From: Cylindrobasidium torrendii FP15055 ss-10
Taxonomy: Eukaryota; Basidiomycota; Agaricomycetes; Agaricales; Physalacriaceae
Assembly (NCBI GenBank): GCA_000934385.1
Contig: KN880431.1
Location: 1 to 64,000 of the forward strand
Length of the DNA stretch: 64,000 bases
Direction: 5' to 3'
Shown here: positions 23,196 through 35,819 of the stretch, piece by piece
Layout: every line of letters starts with the position of its first letter
How positions within the stretch are numbered: position 1 is the stretch's first letter
Made by a program: the position numbers and the translations under genes
Notes under the pieces: generated by a model
Told to the model about the DNA's origin: nothing
The model's input: only the letters and a program-made list of their open reading frames with translations
The model's database searches: none

Positions 23196-24811
23196 CTATT
23201 TGATTTGTATCTAAGGATATATATTTCCGCAACCGTATCTCTGCTGAATACATCGTTACACACTACCTTCGAGTCTAACAGCCTGTCTACCTTCGAGTCT
23301 AACAGCCTGTCTACAGCCTCAGAGGCAGCCAAGCCAGCTTGCGTGTTTTGGGTTTTCGTCGTCCCTCCCTAATCCGAGTCGTGCCAGCACCAGAAACCGA
23401 ATGTGACGCGTCAAGACTAAATTCATGGTCACTCGGGAAAGAACAGTGCTCGACAGGGCTATCTCACTCTTGGAATGAAGTGACGGCCAAGGTACATCTA
23501 TTTGTGGAAACGGAAACGCGAAAGTCGAAGACAGCCAGCTAAAATAACTTCAGTGATAACTCAGTACTAAGTGAAGGCCTGAGGGCGAGGCTATCGCGCA
23601 GACTAGTACCGCACCATGCAATACAGTTGGCGCCGATATCTCTCAAAAACAGCAAATGATCCATCGAAGCGATTGTAATTTAATTATTCCAGAGCCAGAT
23701 GTTATGTTAGCGGTACAATCAACTCATACGCTGCTATGTGCTAGAGACCATGTATACACACACTGATAAAATTGAATTTAAGTGTAAGGATCGGACCGAT
23801 CGTCAGAGTTCTTAATGCGGCAACATGTCAGTATATTATGTGGGCATCAGAGGGTGTGTACGATGAAGAGGGCTAAAAGTCCTTGGAGTCACGGCCCGGG
23901 TAAGGTATGGTTTGTTCTGGAGTCCCACACTGTCTGCTCGAAGCATTCGTGCCTAAAGGCATTTCCCCGAGATGGTCACCGGCTAGTTCCCTTTGATTTC
24001 CTACACACAACAGGCTAGGTTATATACCTAGGCCACCCCCAACGGTTACTCGTACCTCATTATATGTACGCACGAATAACATTATCGTTCCTCAAAAAAA
24101 AAAAAGTATATTATGTGGGCCGCCATTGTCCCGAACGATGTTTCGTTAACGTCTTTGAATTTCCTCAAAATGTACGAAAACCTAATGATAAATCCCCTCT
24201 GTTCCTAGGATACAAGCAAGGATTGTAGAGCCCACAGCTGGTGGTGGTATACTAGTTACACCTGATCGTTTTATTCAACACCCTGGGGAAGACAACTTTG
24301 TTCCCAGGTAGTCTCAGACAGTCTGTTATTTTCGAAAATGTCCTTTATTTTTGAACTTTGGATATTCACACCAGTAGCTTGTTACTACGATCCAACTGGT
24401 CCAAGGAATCTGCTTGCTGCGATTTGTCTCGCCCAAGCTAGAACAGCCAGCAGTTCCAGAGGTTCCCTTCTTATTTACTTACAGCTATTAATTCATGTTC
24501 TGGACGCAATCAACGTTGAGCAGCGCTGCGATATGCGCAATTGTAAGTGAGAGTGGGTTTCGTTAGCGGCTAGTCATAGAAGATACTGGTTGCAATTATT
24601 GACAAGACATGCAATGTAGAAGTTCAAAGCGAGTGCTAAGTACATAGTTCGTTTAAGCGTACGAAGCGGCACGAAATGCGGATACGCGACATCGTGGCCT
24701 TCATCAATTCAGGAGACTCAGCGCCACGTGGGTATACGCCGACCTTGCAAGTTACCACCATCTCACACCGATTTCGCTTAGCCTTCGTACCCACCCGTTT
24801 CGCTACACAGG
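23196..24811. other. Long intergenic stretch
   Basis: About 1.6 kb with no convincing gene. It holds the 24-bp tandem duplication, an A12 run near 24095 and the SEC4 promoter at its right end. Open frames are short with no family features. Confidence 0.45.
23263..23314. repeat. 24-bp tandem duplication
   Basis: The unit CTACCTTCGAGTCTAACAG plus CCTGT occurs twice back to back and a third copy begins (CTAC). The copies are identical. It lies just downstream of the unknown gene ending at 23195. Confidence 0.85.
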
Positions 24812-25646
<835 letters not shown>

Positions 25647-26064
25647 ATGCCTATCCGCCACACCGCTGCTTGTTTATTACACACCCACGGAATTTGATGA
25701 CCCTAAACGATTGCTCTCGCACGCTTCCTTCACGCCCACTGTTGCATAGGTTCTCTACATATGTAATATCATCTCTGGACTAGCCAGACAGTCGTGCGTT
25801 GTCCATTCGCGTATGCGTGAAGACCCCAATGAGATCTGTCGTTATGTCAAGCTTGGCACCAAATCAAAACATGCGAAGTAAGGATAGTAAACCGCTCGTG
25901 CAAGGTAATCTCCGTCATGCTGCAGGTCAATCATTATCAGTGTGTTCATCGAAACAGCATAAATGCAAATCGTCACTTCAGATACCCTACGAAAGCATAT
26001 GCATGATCTATAACATAAATGGCTGGCTAAAGCAAAGCAATAAGTATCCGAGTATCTGCGTGTA
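25647..26064. other. Short convergent intergenic region
   Basis: About 420 bp between the 3' ends of SEC4 and the CLASP-type gene. No further gene is seen. Confidence 0.5.
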
Positions 26065-28873
26065 TTATTGAATTGTGGTATTCTCCTCCCCTTCAAGCTC
26101 CCTTCCCATCATTAACGCCTCCGCTTCCCTTGCCTCCTTCGGGTCACTCCCAAACCTAGACCCATCTCCACCAAAGGTAAGCGGGAACGGCATCCCCAGG
26201 TTGGTCGAATCGTTGAAGCTGCGGTTGAGATACGACGCAGGCGGGGACAATGGCGAGCCTGGTGTAAACATGAAGCCCTGTTCGATGGACGCCAACAGCG
26301 ATGTGATGGGCGTCTTCTCCAACTGCCGGGCTTCCCATGCACGGCGCTCCTGTTCTGCCCTTGGTGTGCTTGGCTGGGGGGATGGCCCGGCAACAATGAT
26401 GTTAGGGCCGTCGGCTTGCTCAGGTTGGTGAGGCGCGATGAAGATGGGGCTAGCAGTCCGTTCCGCTTCCTCAACGACAAAGACATCGGTTGGTAGCGAG
26501 TCTTGGGCCGGAGCAGCTTCGACCGGTGAAATGGGCTTGTCTTCACCCATGTGAACGTCTTCTTCATCGGCTTGAATGTTAACGTCCTCCTCGTCGACCT
26601 CATCCTCGGACTGGACCACTATTTCCTCGTCAGACGTGTCCTCTTCAACCTGTATATCGGCTTCAGTCTGCGGGACATCCTCCTCATCTGCAACAAGTTG
26701 TTCCGTGTCAGTCTGCGTGTCCACCGCGACATCCTCCTCGCTATCCTCTGCCTGCTCCTGCTCCTGTTCCTCTTCTGGCTGGTCTACCTCAGGACTGGGT
26801 GCTGCAGGCAGCACAGGGGTACCAACACGACTAATCGGTTTCCCAATCCTGCTCCCAGGCCGCGAGTCAACTCGACTCGTCGGTCGTGAGCCAATTCTGC
26901 TCATCGACCGCGAGCTATCCAATCCACTGATAGTCCGCGAATTGTCCATGCGACTTGCCGACCGCACATGTTCCAGTCGGCTCGCCGACCTCGAGCTCTC
27001 CATCCGACTGCCAGGTCGTGATGTCTCCACACGACTGACCGGACGGCCTTTCGCACCAGCCCGAGCAGGCTCAGCCTTTCGGGGCTCAGGTTTCTTCGTC
27101 GTCGATGCACCCCATGCAGGCTTCGATGATGCCGCTGTATTCGCAGGAGCAGCTTTCTTGGTCGGCACAAACGTTCCAGTCGGCGGTTGGCGATCTCGTA
27201 CCGTTGCCTTCGCAGCCGTCATGACGCTCTTCGCAGCCGCGATGGCAGCTCTCGCAGTGGGCACACCTGGCTTCCGTTCGACCGCAGGTTTCTTCTCAAC
27301 GACGGGAACAGGTTTCTTCGCCGCTGGAACTGGTTTCTTGGGCGCCGGATCCTTCGGTAATGGAGCATTTTTGTCGGCAGGAGGGACGGCTTTTGAACCT
27401 GAAGCTGCTTTCTTGTCGATAGGTGGTTTCCTGTCAGCGGCTGGCTTTGCCACAACCACAGGCTTGGCCTTGGGTTCTGGCTTCTTCCCAAGCTGGAGCA
27501 GCGCTGCCTGGGGATTCTTCATTCTGCCAAACAGACTTCGCGTACGTGAATGTACAGGGCGGAATGGCTCAGGCCGTGGCGGAGAAGCAGGCGTCGAGTG
27601 CATCACATCCACGGGTTCTGGAGTACTGCTGCTGGGGAATGCCACAGGTGCGACTTCTGGTCTCTTCGCTTTGGACGTCGTCGTGCTCGAAGAGGATGTA
27701 AGGGCAGCCCGAGAGGTTTGTCGAGTCAGCCCAGCGTTTCTGTGTGGTGGAGCGAGGTTGGGTTGAGATGTAGTGGCGGCCTTGGGAGGAAGAGTCGGCC
27801 GTGCTGGCATCGCCGGCGGGGGCATCGCTTTAGAACTGGACATGTTGTTTGCGCGGACAGGGGCAGCAACGGGGCGTGCATTAGTGGACGAAGTTGACTG
27901 AAGCGTAGACGAGGCGGATTTGGCTAGAGGGTTCTTGGCCTTGTTGCTGGTCGACGACGCGAGGGAAGAGGTGGTAGTACTAGGCTGTACAGCGGAAGTG
28001 GAGGACGCAAAAAGTTTCTTGTTGACGGCAGACGGGGCAGCAGGTTTCCTTGGCGCCGCGTTTCCAGTGACATTGAGGAATTTCCTGATTGTTGGTGTCA
28101 AGGGCGCCGTAAAACTGCAAAATATGGTTAGGTTAGAATTGAAAAATGGGTTGCCTAATGTGCGCACCTGTCCACCCTGTCTGGCAAAAGAGTCTTATAC
28201 GAGTCGAAGATCTTCTTGCCAATCTTTCGCACGTCAGCATTGGCATCCCTAGAAGCATTCTTGATGAACAACTCGATATCCCTCGCGCGCACATCCTTCT
28301 CGAGGTCTGGCGGGTTGAAGCAGTTGAGACAGGCAAGAATGCTTTCGGCAGCGATAATACGCAGCGAAGCAGACTTGTCTTTCATGACGTTCATGATGTA
28401 GGGGAAGACGCTCGGATGTTGTGTGCATTCAATAGTGGCCATGACTCCAGCGCGCGAGCGATTTACAACGACCTTGTTCGTCCGTGCACACAACGCCAGG
28501 CAGACCGGAAAGTATGTATGGATGAGAGGTTCAAAGTTGGGCCCAAGGTTGGAAGCAAGTTCGGCCACAAAGTCGAGGGCGGTCCCGGATAAGCGTGTTC
28601 GTTCCGACTTCATGGCTCCCGTGATGGACGAGCCCAGTGGTCGAAGTGCTGCGACAAGTGCATCGGGGTAGTCGCAGCCACCGTTATTGACGACCGAGGA
28701 TATTTTGGCAATCGCGCCCGATATTTTGTCCCATGTTTCTTCGGACTCGGCAAGACACAGGTGGCCAGAGAGGTCGTTTATGTAGAAGTTTACGTCGGCC
28801 GCTGAAGTGCACTGTGCACAATAAGAAAAACCGCAGTCAGCAGTGTACGCAAAGCACACACCTTGAGGGCCAT
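26065..28873 (-). CDS. CLASP-type TOG-domain microtubule protein
   Basis: Three exons (28873-28862, 28811-28168, 28114-26065) encode about 901 residues. The N-terminal 225 residues form one CLASP_N/TOG array of HEAT-like helices: SEETWDKISGAIAKI, ALRPLGSSITGAMKSERTRL, FVAELASNLGPNFEPL, NRSRAGVMATIECTQHP, MKDKSASLRIIAAESIL and SRDANADVRKIGKKIF. The rest is a long basic Ser/Pro/Ala/Lys-rich region, a run of degenerate SRxxSR repeats (about 26815-27060), a long acidic segment and a short tail. CLASPs stabilise microtubules at plus ends and in spindles. It is shorter than Stu1 or Peg1 and has one obvious TOG domain. The start MALKCTSAADVN is the simplest choice; the open frame upstream has no ATG but looks helical, so an earlier exon is possible. 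Confidence 0.75.
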
Positions 28874-29341
28874 GTAATTCGCAAATGTGAACCAGCAGGT
28901 GCGGGGCAGATGGGGTAAAAGGACAAGAAGATCGTCGATGAGTCGGAGGTCGCCGAACACAAAGTGAACGTTGCGATCACGTGCACGCGTCACGGCCACT
29001 ATCCTCAAACAAGATGTTGCAAGTGTTTGGCTGGAGGTAAACGTTCAATTCGCAAGCACCGGGCTATTACCCATAATTTCAGAGAGCCTCTAGTTCGCAG
29101 ACCTTGTTGACGGCCCTTTCTCGTTCCCAACCGTTACCATTGTTCTGATCATGACTTGCAATGTGCATTGTAGCTTCTTATACCAACCTGTTCCGTTCGA
29201 ATCCAGGATTTCAAAAAAGACTGCCGCCATAGCCTCCCTCGGGCGTTTGGTCGTCGTAGAATTAGGAATCCGCCTGAACAAACACAAGCCGAACAAACAA
29301 GTATATACGGTATACGGTATCAATGCACACCACTCCCACAT
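28874..29341. other. Intergenic between dynein tail stop and CLASP start
   Basis: About 470 bp. On the minus strand it contains open stretches (for example MAAVFFEILDSNG near 29220) that could be an unrecognised exon of either neighbour, but none fits a family. Far too short to hold a dynein motor. Confidence 0.4.
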
Positions 29342-32300
29342 CTAGAACCTCCTGGCGCCAGACCCAATGATACCCTCAATCGAATGATGCTCCAGATCAT
29401 TCCTCGCCTTCAATATCGACGCATGCATCTCCCTCATCACCACACCCAACTTCGCTCCAAACCTGTTCAGGATATCCTTCTGCCATGAATCGTATTTCGC
29501 ATTCACCCGACTCTGCACTTGCTCGTAATCCACAATACACACCCCAAAGCTCTTCTGCGTATCAGAGTTGTCGAAGGTCGACCGCGCCTTCTTGATCTCC
29601 GTCAGTAGCTGCTGCCAGAGCGCCAGCGAGTCCCCAAGACGGTTGAATACATATTCGGCTTCAAGATCCCAGAGAGATTGGAACTGGAGCCACTTGGCAA
29701 CATACTCCCGCAGCTGTTGTACCTTTGCCTCAATGAGCATGAAGGGCTTCTGTAACGTCTCGGGCTCAAGTTGGGTCAACTGCGTGTCATTGAGCATCAG
29801 CAAGGGGAGATGCAGGAACTGACAAACCAGGGAAGTATAAGTCGCCTCGCCAAATTCTGTGTTTTGCATCTGCAAGCCAATTTCATACCGCGAACTTTGA
29901 ATTCTCCGTAAGCGGCAAACAACGCCTGTGGATCGTCAGTACTCTGGCTTGGCGTGGGTAGGAAGTACATACCGAGCCACTCATGTAGTTGATGCACCCA
30001 GGACGCGCGCGCCTGTTCAATTGGCGGATCCAGGAAAATGACTTGGTTCTGTATACGAACTTCGTGCACAAGCGGTTTGACGGTCATGTTCGCCTCCAGG
30101 AACTGAGGATGTCGAATTAGCCCGGCCACTCGACACACTTAAATCGACGCACCTTTTCCTCCTTCGCTCTCTTATCTGCACGCCTCTTGCCGGCAATTTC
30201 TCTGACGCCTATGGTTTCCCTCCGCGAGTCTCCATCGTCCGTGCGGTCGAATTCCTGGCACCACACCTGGATGACTTGTCTCAACCGTTGAAGCAGAGCG
30301 GCCTCAATTGTCTTGTCCAAATCTGCCACCCAGTGGTCGAGGTTGGCATAGCCTTCCAAGTTCAGACGATCAATCTGAGCAAGTCAACACCGGTTGGGTA
30401 GTGAATGTTAGGTAAACACACCGCCGCCTGTATCTTGCTAAGTGGCTCTGAGAAGGCTTCGAAAGTATATGAGCATGTCGACAGATCCTCGACGGAGCGT
30501 TGGATATCCTTGTACAAGTCAATTACATTGTTTGTCTTGTCCTAAGAGGCGTCAGAAGTAGCAGCAGAAAACGGGAAGAAACATACCTGCAGTACTGATA
30601 TCACAGATGCGAATTCCCGCACAAATTGTATATGGCGATTGTCGCGGCCATCGACACCGGTCACATACCGTCCACCGTCGTACTGATTGACAAAGTAATC
30701 CCAACGGATGTTCATCCCTGCCTACTTGTCAGAAACAGCGTGGATGACAACTAACGACGCACCTTTGCCTACCATTCTCTGCGCCTCATTCCGGTATTCT
30801 GCCACCAACCACTCAATGCTGTTGTTTTTCTCCACTAACACAAGCGTCTGCGAGTACGTCCTGGCGGTTTCCATCAAGCTCACAGCATGTGGGTATACCC
30901 TCTTCGCGTCTTTGGCCATATTCGTGATTGCATGCGGCACCTGGAAGCCCAACCAAAGCAGATTCCGAACCTCCTTGAACAGGGTGATAATTTGCGGGTC
31001 AAAGTTCACCGCCAATTGGTAACCACCGGCGCGTAGTCGCACAATCTCGAACAACCGTCCATCGACCCCCATGTTTCGCCGATTAATATCGTGTAGCCAG
31101 GCGTCGTAGACCGGTCGAGTATCAAGTTTCTTTCGGAACGCGTTACTCTCTACCTGCAGCTTCGTTCCTTCTGCGTAGAGCTCCCAGCCCTTGCCCAACA
31201 CGTCCTCGACACGCTTCATGTAGGTCAGCAACTGACGCTCGATTTGCCGTGCCCAGATGATGGTTCCAGCTATCGGAGGAATGTCGCGCATCTGCGATGT
31301 GTGATATGCTTCTGAGTAACGATATTGTGTTTTGAACTATATCTGTGAGCAAGGGTAGCCACGCAAAGGACGCCTGCTTTACCTTGACATGCAGATGGTT
31401 GATATCTTCTTTCACTGAGTCGATGAGCTGCGTCTGGTACTCCTGGATGGCACCACGAATCTATGGACGGTCATCAGCGTCATTGAAATGACAAAAAATG
31501 CCAACTTGCCTTTGGGCGAACGAAAAGTGCGTTGAACTTGGAGAACACGCGGAACATCTCGTTCGCATTCCTCGCGGTCCCAAGTTTGTCTCGCAAGCGC
31601 GCAATAATCTGGTTTTCAACGCGTGATACCCTCTCGTTGTACGCATTCTCAGCTGCAACCCAGATCTCCGTACCCTCTGCCACAGCGTGAGCAATAACAT
31701 AGAACTCGAAGTCATACTATCTCACCTGTAGACACATCGAGCACGTCTATCCGTTTGATAACCTCGTACGCCTCCTTGACCTCCTCCTCCATATCCATTC
31801 CACCCACCTCCATGCCAACCGAGCCAAGACCTTTAGTAGGCCCCGTCATCACAGCAAGTTGCTCGTGTTGCTTTCTCCAATCACGCAGATACCGCGTCCG
31901 CTCTTGTAGCTTTGCGTGAGCTGGGATGACCTTGATGGGGATGAAGCGCTCAGCACGCTTTCGCGTAACTTCACGGGCGACGTTCGTGAACTCCTTCATG
32001 AGGTCGTCCCAGGTTCGGAAAATGTTCTGCGTCTGGGCAAGCAGACGGTCGAAAGTTTCGTAAGGGGTATAAGGCAGTCGATGGGAGGTGAGAATACGAA
32101 GAAGTTGATCGTTGAAATCCCTTGAGATGGCCTCTACGAGAGGCAGGGCGCGACGAATGGGGTATGGCGACAATCGTAGCTTGCGGTTGATGTGACCAAA
32201 GATGAGCACAAGGGACTCTTGGATCTTGTCAAGGTCGGTTGCAGACAGTAGCTCGTTGAGCGGGAAATCCTTCATGAGCTGGTTGTACTTGTGCACTAGA

Positions 32301-33330
32301 TCCGTCGCGTCCTTCAATCCTGTGTCTGCAATGAAACTGACAGTAGCGCGGAAGCGCTTTGCATTCCGCAGACAGTCCATGACCATGGTGACCTCCTCAC
32401 TGCGCAGCTGAGTCTCAATGCCTTCAAGTTCGCGCTCCAAACTCAACCAAAAGTTGATCTCCTGTGAAGCGGTGCCCGACGTAACATCGCGGTTGAGCTT
32501 GGTGACCGCCTGAATGGACTTGATCCAATTGTTGACATGACTGTGCAGCGTATTGAGGAAATTACTGTCGTTCAGCAGTTTCGGTGGGAGGAACGAGATG
32601 TTGGGGCGCGCGTTGGCAGCATTGGCGCTTTCCACTGCACGTTGGATAGCCGGATGTACAACGAGATTTGTCTCGGGTATCTCCACGTTTTGTTGAAGGT
32701 GAAGAAGCGATAACTCGAGCTCGGCGAACTTCTTCTTCGTCATCGGGATGCCCATCCGCGCGTCTCCTCCTCCATCTTTCCCACTGCCTCTGGACCCAAC
32801 GAAGGCGTCGAACCAGGGCTTCACACCATTACTGACCACTGCGTGCAAACTCTCGTACGGTGTGTCGTCGCCACCGAACAGGTTCAAGAAGTGTAATTGG
32901 GTGGCAATTGGCGTTACGGGGTCCAATGTTGGCCCGCGCTTGATGAGTGCGAGGGTCATGGCATGCGACGGATGGTATGTGAGGTGTGGCGTGAGCTGGT
33001 ATGAGTACGTCGGCAAAGATTCCTCTTCGGAAAGTAAGTATTTAATCCAGTGGTATGCACTACAAACGCACCATCTGTTTCGTCTTTTGCTTTCACCACA
33101 TAGATCACGCCCCCTCCATCGCCCGCAAAGCGCATTACGCGGTCATTGAATTCATCGTCGAAGAGCCCGTCAAGTTCTGGTGGTGTTGCTCCGAGAACGG
33201 GTGGTAGAAGGGCCAAGAGGTACGCGCGGAATAGCGCAGGGTCGAAGGACGCAGATGGTTCGACCGCGACTGGAGTGTCCGTAGGTGAATGTCCATTTGT
33301 TGCACCGACAGGAGCAAGTCCGTTATCCAT
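29342..33330 (-). CDS. dhc1: Cytoplasmic dynein heavy chain tail (split gene)
   Basis: Encodes only the N-terminal tail of the cytoplasmic dynein heavy chain, roughly 1190 residues over about ten exons. The tail aligns with the family throughout: [155 protein letters not shown], the DHC_N1 core with [15 protein letters not shown], and [20 protein letters not shown]. It stops at [13 protein letters not shown], just after the point matching ELEQHSVD in animal dynein. The linker, AAA ring and stalk are absent, and the next gene starts within 500 bp. Dynein encoded by two genes is known from Agaricomycetes and Ustilago. Start: ATG giving MDNGLAPVG. Confidence 0.88.
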
Positions 33331-34037
33331 AGAAGTGGAAGGTGCTCCGGGGCGCTGATCGTGTGCAGAGGTTGGCCTACCAGAGGCAATTTGGGGCGGT
33401 GGTGCGTGAGGAGATGTCGTGAAGTGATGCTGCAAAAATCCGCGTTGAATTGATCTTCGTGGGACGATGTTGTGGCCGTACCCAAGATGTAAGCACCTTA
33501 GTGGAGGCTACTGCGAGGTTGCGGACGTGACCACGATGGCAGGTCAATAACGTGCACGTTAGGCGCAGGGTGTGATCTTGTTGTCCAAAGCCGTGGCGGG
33601 TGGCTGTGCTTTCCGTCCAGATAAGGCATTCCTCATATTCATTTCTGCACAGAGAGGACCGCGTTCTCAGAGGCTTCAAACTAAACAGGCGTGTCCCTTA
33701 CTGGTTCTCCCTAAAAGTAAACAAACTCGTCGCGTTTACACATTTTGCAAGCCAGTTTCGCAAGTCAGGCAGATGTACAGGTGCTAAAAGATTTATTGGA
33801 TGATAGTGTAGTAATTCCAGCTAGTTCTAAATGACACATTCCAAGTATCGGCGAATCGACGAAGATAAAGAGAATTATGGGTTCGAATGTAAGTAAAGAA
33901 GCACAAGCAGGGAAGGGTATGGGCGTGAGGAGAGGTAAGGATACAGTGTGGGAAACGAGCCCAATCGAAGGGGAGTAGTAATGATGACAATGAAACCAAG
34001 TGAAGAAAGTATTAGTCGAAGATAGTGTAGTACATTT
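33331..34037. other. Intergenic, dynein tail promoter
   Basis: About 700 bp upstream of the dynein tail gene and downstream of the clp1-like gene. A TTTTTGCAG acceptor-like site about 100 bp before the ATG suggests a leader intron. No other gene is seen. Confidence 0.45.
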
Positions 34038-34951
34038 TTACTTGCCCTGGACGAGGTTGAGCGCACCAAGGACGATGGTCCACGCCAAATCAAGCGTGTC
34101 CCACAGCTCTGGAGTGGACATGCCCAGGGAGATCATATCTTGCCACATATCCTTGCAGTGCCCGACATGGCGCATGAGTGCAGCGACATCGCCGTGCTCG
34201 TGGTTGTACAGGTGGGTGGCAAGTTGGTAGATCGTTGAGCGCGAATGGGTTGTGCTCTTGACGCCCTCGTGCGTGATGTCCTTGCAGAACGACGACGGCA
34301 GCGGGAGGAGCGAGCGAAGGACAGAGTCGAGGCGGTGGGTATACATGAAGTCCAGCAGAATATTGAATGCGTGTGCCGAGGGTGGCGAAATGTGGACAAC
34401 GGGAAGTCGGGCGGTCGATCCACTCTGCTGATATCCCTGTGGAAGACGCATCTGCGCGCAATGGCTAGCGATGACAATCCCATGGACAGCAAATATCATG
34501 GCCGTGTCGCTCGGTGCCGAGCGCGATGAAGTGACGGCCAATATGTGGGTTGGTAGCGATGCCGTCCGCTGAACGATGGGCACATTCAGCATCTCAGGTA
34601 GGCGGCTCTTGGGTAACGTTTTCGGGAGGTGAGCAGGGGAGAGTGCCTGAATACCAGCAAGCATCCTGCATCACGGTGAGCATTGTGGATGAAGGGGGAA
34701 AAACAAACAATCTATACTCACTCATGGCTCTGTTTGATCAAATTACGCCTGATGTACTCGGCCGGCACACCGGACAGCTCCGGCGCGCATGCGGCGATGT
34801 TGGCGGCAGGAACGTCGACGAGGGCGGGTCTGTCGAGCTGACGTGGTAGCTGGAGGGCCGTCGAAGAAGAAGACGAATAATTGTGGCTCGGGCGTCTAGA
34901 AGCACTTTGCGTTGGATATGCAGAGGCGTGGGCAGGGGCGACTTGGAACAT
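34038..34951 (-). CDS. clp1: Clampless1-like (Clp1) developmental protein
   Basis: Two exons (34951-34722, 34665-34038) encode 285 residues. The N-terminus is Ser/Ala-rich. The folded part has the pattern I associate with the basidiomycete Clp1 family: RPALVDVPAANIA, IRRNLIKQSHEMLAGI, THILAVTSSRSAPSDTAMIF, VHGIVIASHCAQM, LPVVHISPPSAHAFNILLDF, MYTHRLDSVLRSLLP and a helical tail ending VLGALNLVQGK. The HGIVIASHC / FNILLDFMYTHR layout also resembles a BTB-like fold. Clp1 is needed for clamp cell formation and dikaryon growth downstream of mating-type homeodomain proteins in Coprinopsis and Ustilago. The call is from memory of the family pattern; a related paralogue is possible. Confidence 0.6.
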
Positions 34952-35819
34952 TTTCAAATGGATTAGATGTGGGTAGTATGGGCTGTGCGATGGGAGGAAT
35001 GCTCGGTGGTGCTGGCAGGGACTTTCCGTCACTTGTTATATATGCAAAAAAAATCCGTGAGGACATATTGAGCAAAGTGTTTGTGAGGAACTAACCCCAT
35101 TTGGACGGCAGCAAAGCTACTGCCGTATTTGGTGTCTACCAAACGACCTCTGCTTTCGGGGATATGGAGGGGACCTGGGACAATGCCATGCGTCCCTTGT
35201 AAACGCATTTGGTATCCTGCTCCCAAGCTGCATATCCGCAGTGGCCTCACAAAATGCTCAAGACGCTCCTGGCGCGGCCAAAGCGAGGGCGGGCTCGTGC
35301 CGCTTTTATACCTTGTGTTCGGCGCCGCCGGGGGCGTGAAAATATGCACCCTCGCCGCACGGGGTGGTAATTATCCTCCTCATTGTCGGACGACAAATAT
35401 TTTAAGGTTTAGACAGGGTTTAGAGGTGCATACGTTTCACGACGTATGTCGGGGAAAGGTGCACCTCGCACATGATGGCACCCCTTCCCAACACTGCCCA
35501 TCCAGCAACGAATTTGATTGTCTGTTCCACCACGGTCCTTTCATATTGCGATTAAGGTTGCCTTCCAGAATCACCGCAGAGCAACCGCTGCGAGACGAGA
35601 GCAACGGTGGGAACCGTTCTTGTTCCCAATTTGACACGATCATATTGGCCACAAGCTAACAACCATTTTCGGACAAAGGGCTGAGGCCCCACTCACTCAG
35701 AGTCACGTAGATCACGGCGCTAAGGCTGCGCGGGTTCGATTCGATGATGATGATATGTAATAGACAGTCACCTATCATAGACTTCTGTGTAGAGCCACGT
35801 TCCCCGAGCCCCCATCCTT
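34952..35819. other. Intergenic, clp1-like promoter
   Basis: About 870 bp between the clp1-like start and the PP2C stop, both on the minus strand. No gene is seen. A long promoter would suit a regulated developmental gene, but no specific site was identified. Confidence 0.45.

Noticed and set aside
23826..24121. AGTATATTATGTGGGC occurring twice about 280 bp apart
   Set aside because: Only about 16 bp match with unrelated flanks; not enough to call LTRs or a repeat family.
29090..29341. Minus-strand frame with MAAVFFEILDSNG as a continuation of dynein
   Set aside because: Does not match the expected FITYVQ region of dynein, and the region is too short for any motor domain.
35715..35750. GGGTTCGATTCG resembling a tRNA T-loop
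   Set aside because: No matching T-stem, anticodon arm or acceptor stem around it. The same applies to TTCGAATC near 29208 and 60915.
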